Origin: Deltaproteobacteria bacterium | GTDB taxonomy: Bacteria; Desulfobacterota; GWC2-55-46; UBA9637 | Direction: 5' to 3' | Length of the DNA stretch: 41,614 bases | NCBI GenBank assembly: GCA_030690165.1 | Contig: JAUYHF010000019.1 | Coordinates: 1-41,614, forward strand | Part shown: positions 24,674-31,918 of the stretch, one piece after another | Position numbering within the stretch: position 1 is the first letter of the stretch | How the letters are laid out: each line of letters starts with the position of its first letter | Made by a program: the position numbers and the translations under genes | The notes under the pieces: model-generated | What the model was told of the DNA's origin: nothing | What the model saw: the letters and a program-made list of their open reading frames with translations, nothing else | The model's database searches: none

Positions 24674-24746
24674 TACTTATAGTATTTATTGTCAAGAGTA
24701 ATAATACTTATAGTCTTTAGTATTTTGGCGTTTTAACACTTATAAT
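24674..24746 (+). promoter_or_regulatory. Three operator-like repeats and a -10 box before the XRE gene
   Basis: ACTTATAGT occurs at 24675-24683 and 24706-24714, and the variant ACTTATAAT at 24738-24746. Spacings of 31 and 32 nt are close to three helical turns, so all three face the same side of the DNA. The third copy contains a consensus TATAAT (24741-24746). This suits autoregulation by the downstream regulator. Confidence 0.5.
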
Positions 24747-24767
24747 TAAAATAGAGGCTTTAAACCT

Positions 24768-25127
24768 ATGAAGGATATACTGAAAGAATTCGGCAGAAGG
24801 GTTAGAGATATACGAAAGGAACATGGATTATCTCAGGAGGAGTTGGCTGAAAAGGCTGACCTTCACTTTACATATATTGGTGGTATTGAAAGGGGTGAAC
24901 GAAATCTATCTTTAAAAAATATAAAGAGGATTGCCGATGCATTGAAAATAGATATAAGAGAACTTTTTACTGTGGAAGAAACGGGCATTGAAGGCAAAAC
25001 TATAATTGGTGATATTAACAGGATTCTGGCTGATAAAAATGTTTCAGCGCTACGGTTAGTAAAACTATTGATAGAAGATGTTGACAAGTGGTTGAAGGAA
25101 GTAAAAATTAGGAATAGCGACTACTAA
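24768..25127 (+). CDS. XRE-family transcriptional regulator
   Basis: This 119-residue protein has a helix-turn-helix domain of the Cro/C1 type at residues about 7-66: RVRDIRKEHGLSQEELAEKA, then YIGGIERGERNLSLKNIKRI, then ADALKIDIRELF. The size and the GERN segment resemble controller proteins of restriction-modification systems, but no restriction genes are adjacent. A short acidic C-terminal part could mediate dimerisation. It is alone on its strand; regularly spaced repeats upstream suggest it represses its own promoter. Confidence 0.85.
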   Translation: MKDILKEFGRRVRDIRKEHGLSQEELAEKADLHFTYIGGIERGERNLSLKNIKRIADALKIDIRELFTVEETGIEGKTIIGDINRILADKNVSALRLVKLLIEDVDKWLKEVKIRNSDY

Positions 25128-25261
25128 AAAGAAAGATTTGCACATTATCTGCTCATTAGTAATACAAATGCATTAAATAATCTGGCATGATGATGCGTGA
25201 GGCTATAAACAGGCTTTTAAAAGAAACCGATGAAGAAAAATTAGGCTGGTTGTAAAAATCC

Positions 25262-25279
25262 TGCGGGCTGTGGCGAGGT
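25262..25279 (+). repeat. Left 18-bp direct repeat flanking the HepT/MntA pair
   Basis: TGCGGGCTGTGGCGAGGT is identical to 26022-26039. It is much more GC-rich than its surroundings. A 20-codon open frame just left of it (25190-25255, MMREAINRLLKETDEEKLGW) may be a gene relic. Confidence 0.75.
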
Positions 25280-25297
25280 AATGGGTTCTTATCTAAA

Positions 25298-25672
25298 TCA
25301 TTTCTGCAAGTCATTCAAAATCTTATCTACAACCTTTTTCATCTCAGGGATATGTTCAGAACATACGACAAACACGGTTTCTGCATCGATGTCAAAATAG
25401 TGGTGGGTTATAATATCTCTCATACCTTTTGCCTTCTTCCAGTCCATTTCAGGATAATTGGTAAGAAATCTTGAGTCCGTCAATTTGTCTACCTGTTTAA
25501 GGGCTTCTCCGATGTTAATGAGTTGCATACAGATGCTGTCCAGCTTCTCAAAACCTTCATCATCTTTTATGAAATCATTGCTTGACCCAATGACTTTAAA
25601 TCTTTTTGTGATCTGTTCTATAGACCATGCTATGTTGCGAAATATCTCAACGATAAGCTCCTTATCATACAT
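25298..25672 (-). CDS. hepT: HepT-like HEPN ribonuclease toxin (DUF86)
   Basis: This 124-residue helical protein has the HEPN catalytic motif RDIITHHYFDID (Rx4HxY). HepT toxins cleave RNA and are silenced by their MntA partner, which adds AMP to the motif tyrosine. The start at 25672 is chosen because its ATG overlaps the mntA stop in ATGTATGA, giving 8-nt overlap and coupling; in-frame ATGs at 25681 and 25690 are alternatives. The motif is intact, so the toxin should be functional. Confidence 0.87.
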   Translation of the reverse strand: MYDKELIVEIFRNIAWSIEQITKRFKVIGSSNDFIKDDEGFEKLDSICMQLINIGEALKQVDKLTDSRFLTNYPEMDWKKAKGMRDIITHHYFDIDAETVFVVCSEHIPEMKKVVDKILNDLQK

Positions 25673-25955
25673 AGATGACATCTCTCTCAATCCGCTGTTT
25701 CAGAAACTTGTTCATCTTGTCTCTGAGCCTTACAATGTCAACATTGCTTCTAAATGCCTCCTCAATAGCCTGTTTAATGCCTATCAAATTAAAAAGGTCG
25801 GGTTTTTTCACTTCAACAACAATATCTATATCACTTCCTTCGCGGGTTTCTCCTCTGGCGTAACTGCCGAACAGACCGATTTTTGTTACCCCGAAGTTTT
25901 GCTCAAATTCAGCCTTATGCTCAAAAATAAACCTTATTATCTCGTCTCTGTTCAT
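25665..25955 (-). CDS. mntA: MntA-like nucleotidyltransferase antitoxin
   Basis: This 96-residue minimal nucleotidyltransferase has the signature GSYARGETREGSDIDI, an intact GSx10DxD, and a third Asp in NVDIV. MntA AMPylates HepT and neutralises it. The gene precedes and overlaps hepT, the usual antitoxin-first order. The pair lies between two identical 18-bp direct repeats and is opposite to the flanking genes, consistent with a mobile cassette. Confidence 0.88.
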   Translation of the reverse strand: MNRDEIIRFIFEHKAEFEQNFGVTKIGLFGSYARGETREGSDIDIVVEVKKPDLFNLIGIKQAIEEAFRSNVDIVRLRDKMNKFLKQRIERDVIYV

Positions 25956-26021
25956 TCCGTCTCCTGACAGTGAATATATTCAAGATTTTCAGCTATCCGT
26001 TTATTGATGTCAAGTAGTTTT

Positions 26022-26039
26022 TGCGGGCTGTGGCGAGGT
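26022..26039 (+). repeat. Right 18-bp direct repeat flanking the HepT/MntA pair
   Basis: Identical to 25262-25279. The two copies bracket about 740 bp that contain only the toxin-antitoxin pair and its upstream DNA. Confidence 0.75.
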
Positions 26040-26052
26040 GAAGTAAAAATAA

Positions 26053-26082
26053 TTGACATAGTATCTATGATAGATGTATCCT
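26053..26082 (+). promoter_or_regulatory. Promoter candidate upstream of the small ORFs and mfd
   Basis: A perfect TTGACA (26053-26058) is followed after 18 nt by TATCCT (26077-26082). A strong AAAAAGGAGG (26091-26100) lies 8 nt before the ATG of a 21-codon frame, so this looks like a real expression start. Confidence 0.5.
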
Positions 26083-26108
26083 TTTTATAGAAAAAGGAGG
26101 CAGTGAAT

Positions 26109-26200
26109 ATGAAGGCTACTCTTAAGTTCAAAAGCCTTGACGATTTCTTGAAGGAGCATAATCCTCGTGTATGAAGTTTATTGTGCGTTTTTCAGCGTGA
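26109..26200 (+). other. Two tiny overlapping ORFs: leader peptides or toxin-antitoxin remnant
   Basis: The first frame (26109-26174) encodes 21 residues (MKATLKFKSLDDFLKEHNPR plus V) behind a near-perfect Shine-Dalgarno. Its TGA overlaps an ATG as ATGA, starting a second frame (26171-26200) of 9 residues, MKFIVRFSA. The layout of antitoxin and toxin starts with 4-nt overlap suggests the truncated front of a toxin-antitoxin operon; the second start is RelE-like, which is only a guess. Alternatively they are leader peptides for mfd, whose GTG is 13 nt downstream. Confidence 0.4.
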
Positions 26201-26212
26201 AGTAAAGTAGTT

Positions 26213-29200
26213 GTGTCTGTTTCTTTACAAGATAACACCTTTTACAAAACTTTAGAGGCTATATCAACTCTTAAGTCAGGGCAGAGGTTTGTGCTTTCCG
26301 GCCTTTTGGGTTCGTCAAAGGCCTTTTTTATTGCCTCTCTGGTGGGTAAGGGCGTAATGCCTTACGCCCCTACTACTAACTCCGAACCCAGAACTGTTCT
26401 CATCATTACACCAACTCAGGAAGAGGCGGAGAATTTTACAAAAGATATAAACTTCTTCCTCGGAAAAAAGACAGCCTTTTTCTATCCTTCATGGGAGATT
26501 TTGCCATTTGAGAGCCAATCTCCGCATCCGGATATAATCGCCGCAAGAATAGATATTCTCCACAAACTTGCCCACGGACATCACAATATAATTGTCACAA
26601 CGCCTTCAGCCATTATGCAAAGGGTTATACCAAAGGGCGTCTTAATATCTTCTGTTCAAAGGTTTGAAGTTGGAATGGAAGTGAACAGGGACGAGATATT
26701 GCAAAGGCTTTTACAAATTGGTTACTCAAGGACAGGCTTAGTTGAAGAAAAAGGAGAGATGAGGGTTGCCGGCGGGATTTTAGATATTTTCCCTCCGTCA
26801 TATTCCGCTCCTGTCAGGATTGAATTTTTTGGAGATGAAATTGAGAGTATCAGGACATTTGAAAGCGCAACCCAGAGGTCAAAAGAAGATTTGAAAGAGG
26901 CTGTAATCCTGCCTGCAAAAGAGATTATCTTTTCAAAAAATGTAAATGAGATGGCGCTGGATAAGCTCAGAAAAAGGGCTGATGAACTGGAGCTTCCAAA
27001 GGATGTAAGAGAGTCTATTTCTGACAGAATACGGGATGGGCTGGTCTTTGCCGGTATTGATTTTCTTTCGCCTCTTTTTTACGGAAGACTTGACACGCTG
27101 TTTGATTATCTTCCTAAAGATTGCCTGCTCTTTCTCAACAACCTAAATGAGATAGAGGAGGCCGGGAGAGGGTTTGAAAATGAGGTGTCGGATGGGAGAA
27201 TAAAGATTGAAGAGAAAAGGCAGTTTTTTGTAAAGCCGGAAGAGTTTTATATGGATGTAATGGAGTTTAAGTCTGGATTTGAAAAAATGGGCACGGTTGT
27301 AATGGAGGCGTCAATTCCCCCCAGCCCCCATTTGATAGACAAGGGGGTTACAAATTCGTGTGAATTTTCTACACAGTCCAATCTTGACATAAGACAGGAC
27401 ATTGCAACCCCCCTCCCTACCCTCCCCCGCACGGGGGGAGGGGAAGGGGTGGGGGTTCTTAAGCCATTAGTCGATAAGATGAAAGACTGGCATGACCTTG
27501 GGTGGAGCGTATTTATTGTCTGCCATACGACAGGGCAAGCGGAGAGGTTGAAGGAGTTACTGGAGGGGTATAATCTGATTGTGGATTGCAGATTGCAGAT
27601 TGCAGATTTAAAATCCCAGATCCCAGATCCCACATCCCACATCCCAATAATCATCGGCGATTTAAGTTCCGGCTTTCGTTTCCCATCCATAAAATTAGCC
27701 GTCATAACAGAAGAGGAAATCTTCGGACAAAAGGTAAAAAGACGGCCGCCGCCTTCCCATAAAATAGACGCCTTCCTTACCCAATTGCAGGATTTAAATA
27801 TCGGAGACTTTATTGTTCATACCATTCACGGAATCGGTATTTATCAGGGGCTTAAGAGGCTTAAGATAGAGGATATAGAAAATGATTTTCTCCTTCTGGA
27901 GTATCAGGGGGGAGATAAATTATACCTGCCTGTCCAGAGACTGCATCTTGTGGGCAAATACCGCGGTGTAGAAGGCAAAAAACCGGAAATAGATAAGCTT
28001 GGCTCTACAAGGTGGGAGAAGACCAAAGGCAGGGTAAAGAAGATTGCAGAGGAGATGGCAAAGGGATTGCTGGAGCTATATGCGGCAAGAAAGGTTGTTG
28101 AAGGGTTTTCTTTTTCAGGAGGGGACAGGCTTTTTTCAGAGTTTGAGGCGTCTTTTGAATATGACGAAACCCCGGACCAGCTAAGCGCCATTGAGGATGT
28201 GCTAAAGGATATGGAAGAGCCCAGGCCAATGGACAGGCTTATCTGCGGCGATGTCGGATATGGAAAGACCGAGGTTGCTATGAGGGCTGCATTCAAGGCT
28301 GTTCTGGATAACAGGCAGGTGGCAGTGCTTGTGCCTACCACATTACTTGCGCAACAACACTATCTTACCTTCAAAAACAGATTTGCCGCATACCCTGTGA
28401 CTATAGAGGTATTGAGCCGCTTTAGAAGCCCTAAGGAGCAGAAATATATTTTAAAAAAGCTTGCCAATGGCGAGGTGGATATAATCATCGGCACTCACAG
28501 GCTTTTGCAAAAGGATGTTGTAGTGAAGGATTTGGGGCTCATTATTGTTGACGAGGAGCACAGATTTGGCGTGAGCCACAAGGAGAGACTAAAGCAGATG
28601 AAAAGGCAGGTGGATGTCCTGACATTGACCGCAACACCAATCCCAAGAACCCTCCATATGTCTCTTGCAGGCATAAGGGATTTGAGCATAATAAATACGC
28701 CGCCTGAAGACAGGCTTGCCATAAAAACCTTGGTTGCAAGATTTGATGATGAACTGATAAGGAATGCTGTAAGAAGGGAACTTGCCAGAGGCGGCCAGGT
28801 ATTTTTTGTCCACAACAGGGTAGAGAGTATAGCGGCAATGGCTGATTATCTCAAAAGGCTTGTCCCTGAGGCGAGGGTTGCGGTTGCCCACGGCCAGATG
28901 AAGGAAAAGGGGCTTGAGAAGGTAATGGCAGACTTTATAAATAAAGGATACGACATTCTGCTTTCCACATCCATTATAGAATCAGGACTTGATATACCGT
29001 CTGCGAATACAATTCTCATAAACAGGGCTGACAGGTTCGGCCTTGCGGAAATTTATCAATTGCGCGGAAGGGTTGGCAGAAGCAGCCATAAGGCATATGC
29101 CTATCTTCTGACGCCGCCTGAATTGATATTGGCAGGGGATGCAAAGAAAAGACTGAAGGTGCTTCAGGAACTCTCTGACCTCGGCGCCGGTTTCAGGCTT

Positions 29201-29782
29201 GCCGCACATGATCTGGAGATAAGGGGCGCCGGGGAACTCCTCGGAGCCAAACAATCAGGCCAGATTGCAGAGGTTGGTTTTGAGATGTATACGCAGCTTC
29301 TGGAAGATGCCATAAAAGAGCTAAAAGGCGAAAATATAGAAAAAGAGATTGAGCCTGAGATAAATCTCAGGGTGTCTGCATATATCCCTGAAAATTATAT
29401 CCCTGATGAGAGGCAGAGGCTCTTTATCTATAAAAGGATTGCCACAGCGGCATCTGAGGACGGGATATCTGCGCTAAAAGAGGAACTTATAGATAGGTTT
29501 GGGGATATACCTGAGCTGCTGAATAACTTATTCAGAATTGCGGGTTTGAAATTGCTGTTAAAAAAACTTAAGATAACCGAGCTTTCTCAAAAAGGGGACT
29601 ACCTTTATATAACATTCTCCAATGATACTGCTGTGTCGCCGCAAAAGCTGCTTCAACTTGTAAAAAAGAATCCAAAAAGGTTCAAACTTACGCCGGACTC
29701 AAAATTCATTGTTCTTATAGAAAAAGGGAAGGAAATCTGGGAGGAGGCAAGATATATATTGCAACAGATGATAACAGGGTGA
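26213..29782 (+). CDS. mfd: Transcription-repair coupling factor Mfd
   Basis: This 1189-residue ATP-dependent translocase removes stalled RNA polymerase and recruits UvrA. It has a UvrB-like N-terminal part, an RNA-polymerase-interaction domain (IGDFIVHTIHGIGIYQG, residue about 530), helicase motifs GDVGYGKTE (about 677), DEEHRFG (about 780), TATPIPRTL and QLRGRVGRS, and a C-terminal TRCF domain. It starts with GTG at 26213. Three blocks of translated repetitive DNA interrupt the N-terminal part: residues about 46-62, 367-418 and 458-479. Their composition (PLPTLPRTGGGEG, QIADLKSQIPDPTSHIP) is low-complexity. All keep the frame, and downstream motifs are intact, so the protein is presumably functional. 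Confidence 0.95.
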   Translation: MSVSLQDNTFYKTLEAISTLKSGQRFVLSGLLGSSKAFFIASLVGKGVMPYAPTTNSEPRTVLIITPTQEEAENFTKDINFFLGKKTAFFYPSWEILPFESQSPHPDIIAARIDILHKLAHGHHNIIVTTPSAIMQRVIPKGVLISSVQRFEVGMEVNRDEILQRLLQIGYSRTGLVEEKGEMRVAGGILDIFPPSYSAPVRIEFFGDEIESIRTFESATQRSKEDLKEAVILPAKEIIFSKNVNEMALDKLRKRADELELPKDVRESISDRIRDGLVFAGIDFLSPLFYGRLDTLFDYLPKDCLLFLNNLNEIEEAGRGFENEVSDGRIKIEEKRQFFVKPEEFYMDVMEFKSGFEKMGTVVMEASIPPSPHLIDKGVTNSCEFSTQSNLDIRQDIATPLPTLPRTGGGEGVGVLKPLVDKMKDWHDLGWSVFIVCHTTGQAERLKELLEGYNLIVDCRLQIADLKSQIPDPTSHIPIIIGDLSSGFRFPSIKLAVITEEEIFGQKVKRRPPPSHKIDAFLTQLQDLNIGDFIVHTIHGIGIYQGLKRLKIEDIENDFLLLEYQGGDKLYLPVQRLHLVGKYRGVEGKKPEIDKLGSTRWEKTKGRVKKIAEEMAKGLLELYAARKVVEGFSFSGGDRLFSEFEASFEYDETPDQLSAIEDVLKDMEEPRPMDRLICGDVGYGKTEVAMRAAFKAVLDNRQVAVLVPTTLLAQQHYLTFKNRFAAYPVTIEVLSRFRSPKEQKYILKKLANGEVDIIIGTHRLLQKDVVVKDLGLIIVDEEHRFGVSHKERLKQMKRQVDVLTLTATPIPRTLHMSLAGIRDLSIINTPPEDRLAIKTLVARFDDELIRNAVRRELARGGQVFFVHNRVESIAAMADYLKRLVPEARVAVAHGQMKEKGLEKVMADFINKGYDILLSTSIIESGLDIPSANTILINRADRFGLAEIYQLRGRVGRSSHKAYAYLLTPPELILAGDAKKRLKVLQELSDLGAGFRLAAHDLEIRGAGELLGAKQSGQIAEVGFEMYTQLLEDAIKELKGENIEKEIEPEINLRVSAYIPENYIPDERQRLFIYKRIATAASEDGISALKEELIDRFGDIPELLNNLFRIAGLKLLLKKLKITELSQKGDYLYITFSNDTAVSPQKLLQLVKKNPKRFKLTPDSKFIVLIEKGKEIWEEARYILQQMITG
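26350..26398. repeat. Foldback plus heptamers inside mfd (block 1)
   Basis: GGGCGTAA (26350-26357) and TTACGCCC (26362-26369) form a perfect 8-bp hairpin with a 4-nt loop. Three heptamers, AACTCCG, AACCCAG and AACTGTT, follow at 26378-26398. All are translated in frame. Confidence 0.7.
27325..27457. repeat. Cluster of foldback elements inside mfd (block 2)
   Basis: Three hairpins follow each other. CCCCC (27325-27329) pairs with GGGGG (27343-27347). AAATTC (27352-27357) pairs with GAATTT (27362-27367) around GTGT. A G/C-tract foldback at 27406-27457 has CCTCCCCC (27421-27428) opposite GGGGGAGG (27434-27441) and outer C and G tracts. The last resembles the CCCTCTCCC/GGGAGAGGG palindromes dispersed in many genomes. 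Confidence 0.7.
27584..27647 (+). repeat. Two heptanucleotide arrays inside mfd (block 3)
   Basis: GATTGCA is repeated three times at 27584-27604, and ATCCCAN five times at 27613-27647 (ATCCCAG, ATCCCAG, ATCCCAC, ATCCCAC, ATCCCAA). Both have a 7-nt unit, so each unit is read in a different frame. Confidence 0.85.
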
Positions 29783-29800
29783 TAGTATTTTAAAATTATT

Positions 29801-30838
29801 ATGAAAATGAGGGAACAGGTGGAAAAGGTAAAAAATAAAAGAAAAGAGGCAGCTGCATATTTCAGCCTGCATCAGTTTTGCAATCAGAAACTTGCGACTG
29901 CCTGTTTGCTGCTCGCTCTTTGCTGCCTGCTGTTTATTGCGGGTTGTAAGAGACAGGAAGAGGAAAAGGCAAAGGCCGTTTCTCCAACTGATGTGGCGAT
30001 AAGGATAGGTGACAGGGAGATTAGCCATGGAGAATTTCAGGATACATTCAAAAGATTATTTCTTGAAGGAGAAGAGGCTGCCGAGGTTAAAAATGAGGAG
30101 CTAAAAAATCTCAAAATAGACCTTGTTAATCAGCTTGTTGAAGAGGAATTGATTCTGGAAGAGGCAAAGAGGCTGGCAATAGATGTTAAGGATAATGATG
30201 TTTTTAAAGAGATGGAAGAAATAAAAAAAGAATACGATGGAGACACATTTGAATCAACCATCATGAATAAATATGGAAGCATAAATAAATGGAAGGAAGA
30301 GATTAGAAAGAAGTTATTGATTAAAAAGGTTATAGATAAAATTATTACTCCCATGATTATCGTTAAAGAGGGCGAGGCCCAAAGATACTATAAAGAACAT
30401 ATAACAGATTATAATAGGAAAGAACAGGCAAGGGCCAGGATGATTGTGGTAAAGACAGAAGAAGAGGCAAACAGTGTGAGGGAAAGGTTGAAAAGAGGGG
30501 AAGGATTTGCAAGGATTGCGCAGGAGGTTTCATTAAGCCCTGAAGGTAAGAGGGGTGGAGACCTCGGTTTTTTTGGCAAAGGAGATATGCCAAAAGAATT
30601 TGAGGATGTGGTTTTCTCTTTGCCGCCCGGCAAAATAAGCGATGTGATAAAAACTGTATACGGCTATCATATTTTCAGGGTTGAAGAAAAAAGGGGCGCA
30701 ATGGATCTAAAATTTTCAGAGGTAAAAGACCAGATAATGAATAAGTTAAAGAGAGAAAAGAGCGACATGGAATTTCAAACATGGATGAGGGAATTAAAGC
30801 AAAAGACAAGGATAGAGGTGAAGGAGGAACTATTGTGA
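29801..30838 (+). CDS. PpiC-type peptidyl-prolyl isomerase lipoprotein
   Basis: This 345-residue envelope protein has a lipobox (LLFIAGC, Cys49), a SurA-like N-terminal helical region (residues about 60-190) and a parvulin domain (residues about 210-305, with RARMIVVKTEEEA, GGDLGFFGKGDMP and GYHIFRVEE). It should fold or chaperone proteins crossing the periplasm. The stretch before the lipobox is unusually long, about 30 residues and basic; the ATG at 29807 is an alternative start. The hydrophobic core is encoded by degenerate heptamers. It overlaps surA by 4 nt (GTGA) and lies 18 nt after mfd. Confidence 0.88.
   Translation: MKMREQVEKVKNKRKEAAAYFSLHQFCNQKLATACLLLALCCLLFIAGCKRQEEEKAKAVSPTDVAIRIGDREISHGEFQDTFKRLFLEGEEAAEVKNEELKNLKIDLVNQLVEEELILEEAKRLAIDVKDNDVFKEMEEIKKEYDGDTFESTIMNKYGSINKWKEEIRKKLLIKKVIDKIITPMIIVKEGEAQRYYKEHITDYNRKEQARARMIVVKTEEEANSVRERLKRGEGFARIAQEVSLSPEGKRGGDLGFFGKGDMPKEFEDVVFSLPPGKISDVIKTVYGYHIFRVEEKRGAMDLKFSEVKDQIMNKLKREKSDMEFQTWMRELKQKTRIEVKEELL
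29903..29937 (+). repeat. Degenerate heptamer array encoding the PpiC signal core
   Basis: Five consecutive 7-nt units (TGTTTGC, TGCTCGC, TCTTTGC, TGCCTGC, TGTTTAT) encode the hydrophobic CLLLALCCLLFI part of the lipoprotein signal. Confidence 0.65.
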
Positions 30839-31818
30839 AAACAATTGCAGATTGCAGATTGCAGATTGCAAATTTTAAATCTCAAGCCTGCTTACTGTTT
30901 ACTGCATACTGCTTACTGCTTACTCCAGTCCATGCCGAGATTGCAGACAGGATAGTGGCTGTGGTGAATGACAGCGCTATTACCTTATCTGAACTGAATA
31001 TTGCCACTGCCGGACTTGGAGATATAAAGGGAGATGACAAAGAGAAAAGAAAAAAGATTATTGAAACAAAAAGCAAGGTGTTAGACCAGCTTATTGAGAA
31101 AAAACTGGTTGAACAGGCGGCAAATAAAGCAGGCATTACTGTTAGTGAAAAAGAGATAGACAATACAATTGAAGATGTGAAGAGGCAAAACAACATAGGT
31201 CAGGAAGATCTATTAAGCGCGCTCGCAAAAAATGGCCTTACATTTAAGGAATACCGCGGGCAGCTTAAAGACCAGATCAGGCAGGTAAAATTTATAAATA
31301 AAGAATTCCGGACAAATGTAAAGGTCTCTGATGAGGATGTAGTATCGTATTACAAACAAAATCAGGATAAATTTTCGGGCCCGGCGGTGTACAGAATCAG
31401 GATAATATCATTTCTCTTAAGCGGGCAAGACAAAGGAAAAGACGCGGAGAAAAAGGCAAAAGATATCCTTGCCATGGCCCAAAAAGGCGCAGATTTTGCA
31501 AAACTGGCTTTGGCCTATTCGGATGGGCCGAACGTCAAAGATGGCGGAGACCTTGGCTATATCAGTCCGGGCGAAATGGATGCGGCAGTGGAAAAAGCCG
31601 CAGGCGGATTAAATATCGGCGAAATAAGCGATGTAATAAAGACCCCCGCAGGGTTTCACATAATACAACTTATAGACAGGCGAAAGGCAGAGCCAAAACC
31701 TATTGCAGCGGTTCTTGACGAGATTAAAAATATTATCTTCCAAAAGATTATAGATGAAAGATACAAACTCTGGCTGGAAGAGATTATGAAAAAGGCATAT
31801 ATAGAGGTGAGACTATAG
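30835..31818 (+). CDS. surA: SurA-like periplasmic chaperone / peptidyl-prolyl isomerase
   Basis: This 327-residue protein has a signal peptide cleaved near PVHA, then EIADRIVAVVNDSAITLSEL, the SurA N-terminal motif. One parvulin domain follows (residues about 190-290, with GPNVKDGGDLGYISPGEM and GFHIIQLIDR). SurA assists outer-membrane protein assembly. I chose GTG 30835 because AAGGAGG lies 7 nt upstream and its GTGA overlaps the ppiC stop. The whole signal peptide is encoded by two heptanucleotide arrays. Only one parvulin domain is present, against two in E. coli SurA. Confidence 0.88.
   Translation: MKTIADCRLQIANFKSQACLLFTAYCLLLTPVHAEIADRIVAVVNDSAITLSELNIATAGLGDIKGDDKEKRKKIIETKSKVLDQLIEKKLVEQAANKAGITVSEKEIDNTIEDVKRQNNIGQEDLLSALAKNGLTFKEYRGQLKDQIRQVKFINKEFRTNVKVSDEDVVSYYKQNQDKFSGPAVYRIRIISFLLSGQDKGKDAEKKAKDILAMAQKGADFAKLALAYSDGPNVKDGGDLGYISPGEMDAAVEKAAGGLNIGEISDVIKTPAGFHIIQLIDRRKAEPKPIAAVLDEIKNIIFQKIIDERYKLWLEEIMKKAYIEVRL
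30844..30925 (+). repeat. Two heptamer arrays encoding the SurA signal peptide
   Basis: ATTGCAG is repeated three times plus ATTGCAA at 30844-30871. The five units CTTACTG, TTTACTG, CATACTG, CTTACTG and CTTACTC follow at 30891-30925. They translate to ADCRLQIANFK and CLLFTAYCLLLTP, the n-region and hydrophobic core of the signal. Confidence 0.85.
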
Positions 31819-31822
31819 AAAC

Positions 31823-31907
31823 AGGTTGAGGTTAAGATTTAGGTTGAGAATATGTTAGTTCTAAATTGCATTGCTGCCTTAACCTTAACCTTAACCTTAG
31901 CCTTAAC
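31823..31907. repeat. Inverted telomere-like hexamer arrays between surA and pdxA
   Basis: Four degenerate units (AGGTTG, AGGTTA, AGATTT, AGGTTG) lie at 31823-31846. Five CTTAAC-type units (one CTTAGC) lie at 31878-31907. The two arrays are reverse complements and could fold into a long imperfect hairpin with about a 30-nt loop. The right array ends 11 nt before the pdxA ATG and takes up the place of a ribosome-binding site; no Shine-Dalgarno is visible there. Confidence 0.75.
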
Positions 31908-31918
31908 CTTTTCCCCGT

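Noticed and set aside
27247-27705. 152-codon minus-strand frame in mfd
   Set aside because: It is open only because of the repeat blocks on the other strand; there is no ribosome site or family pattern.
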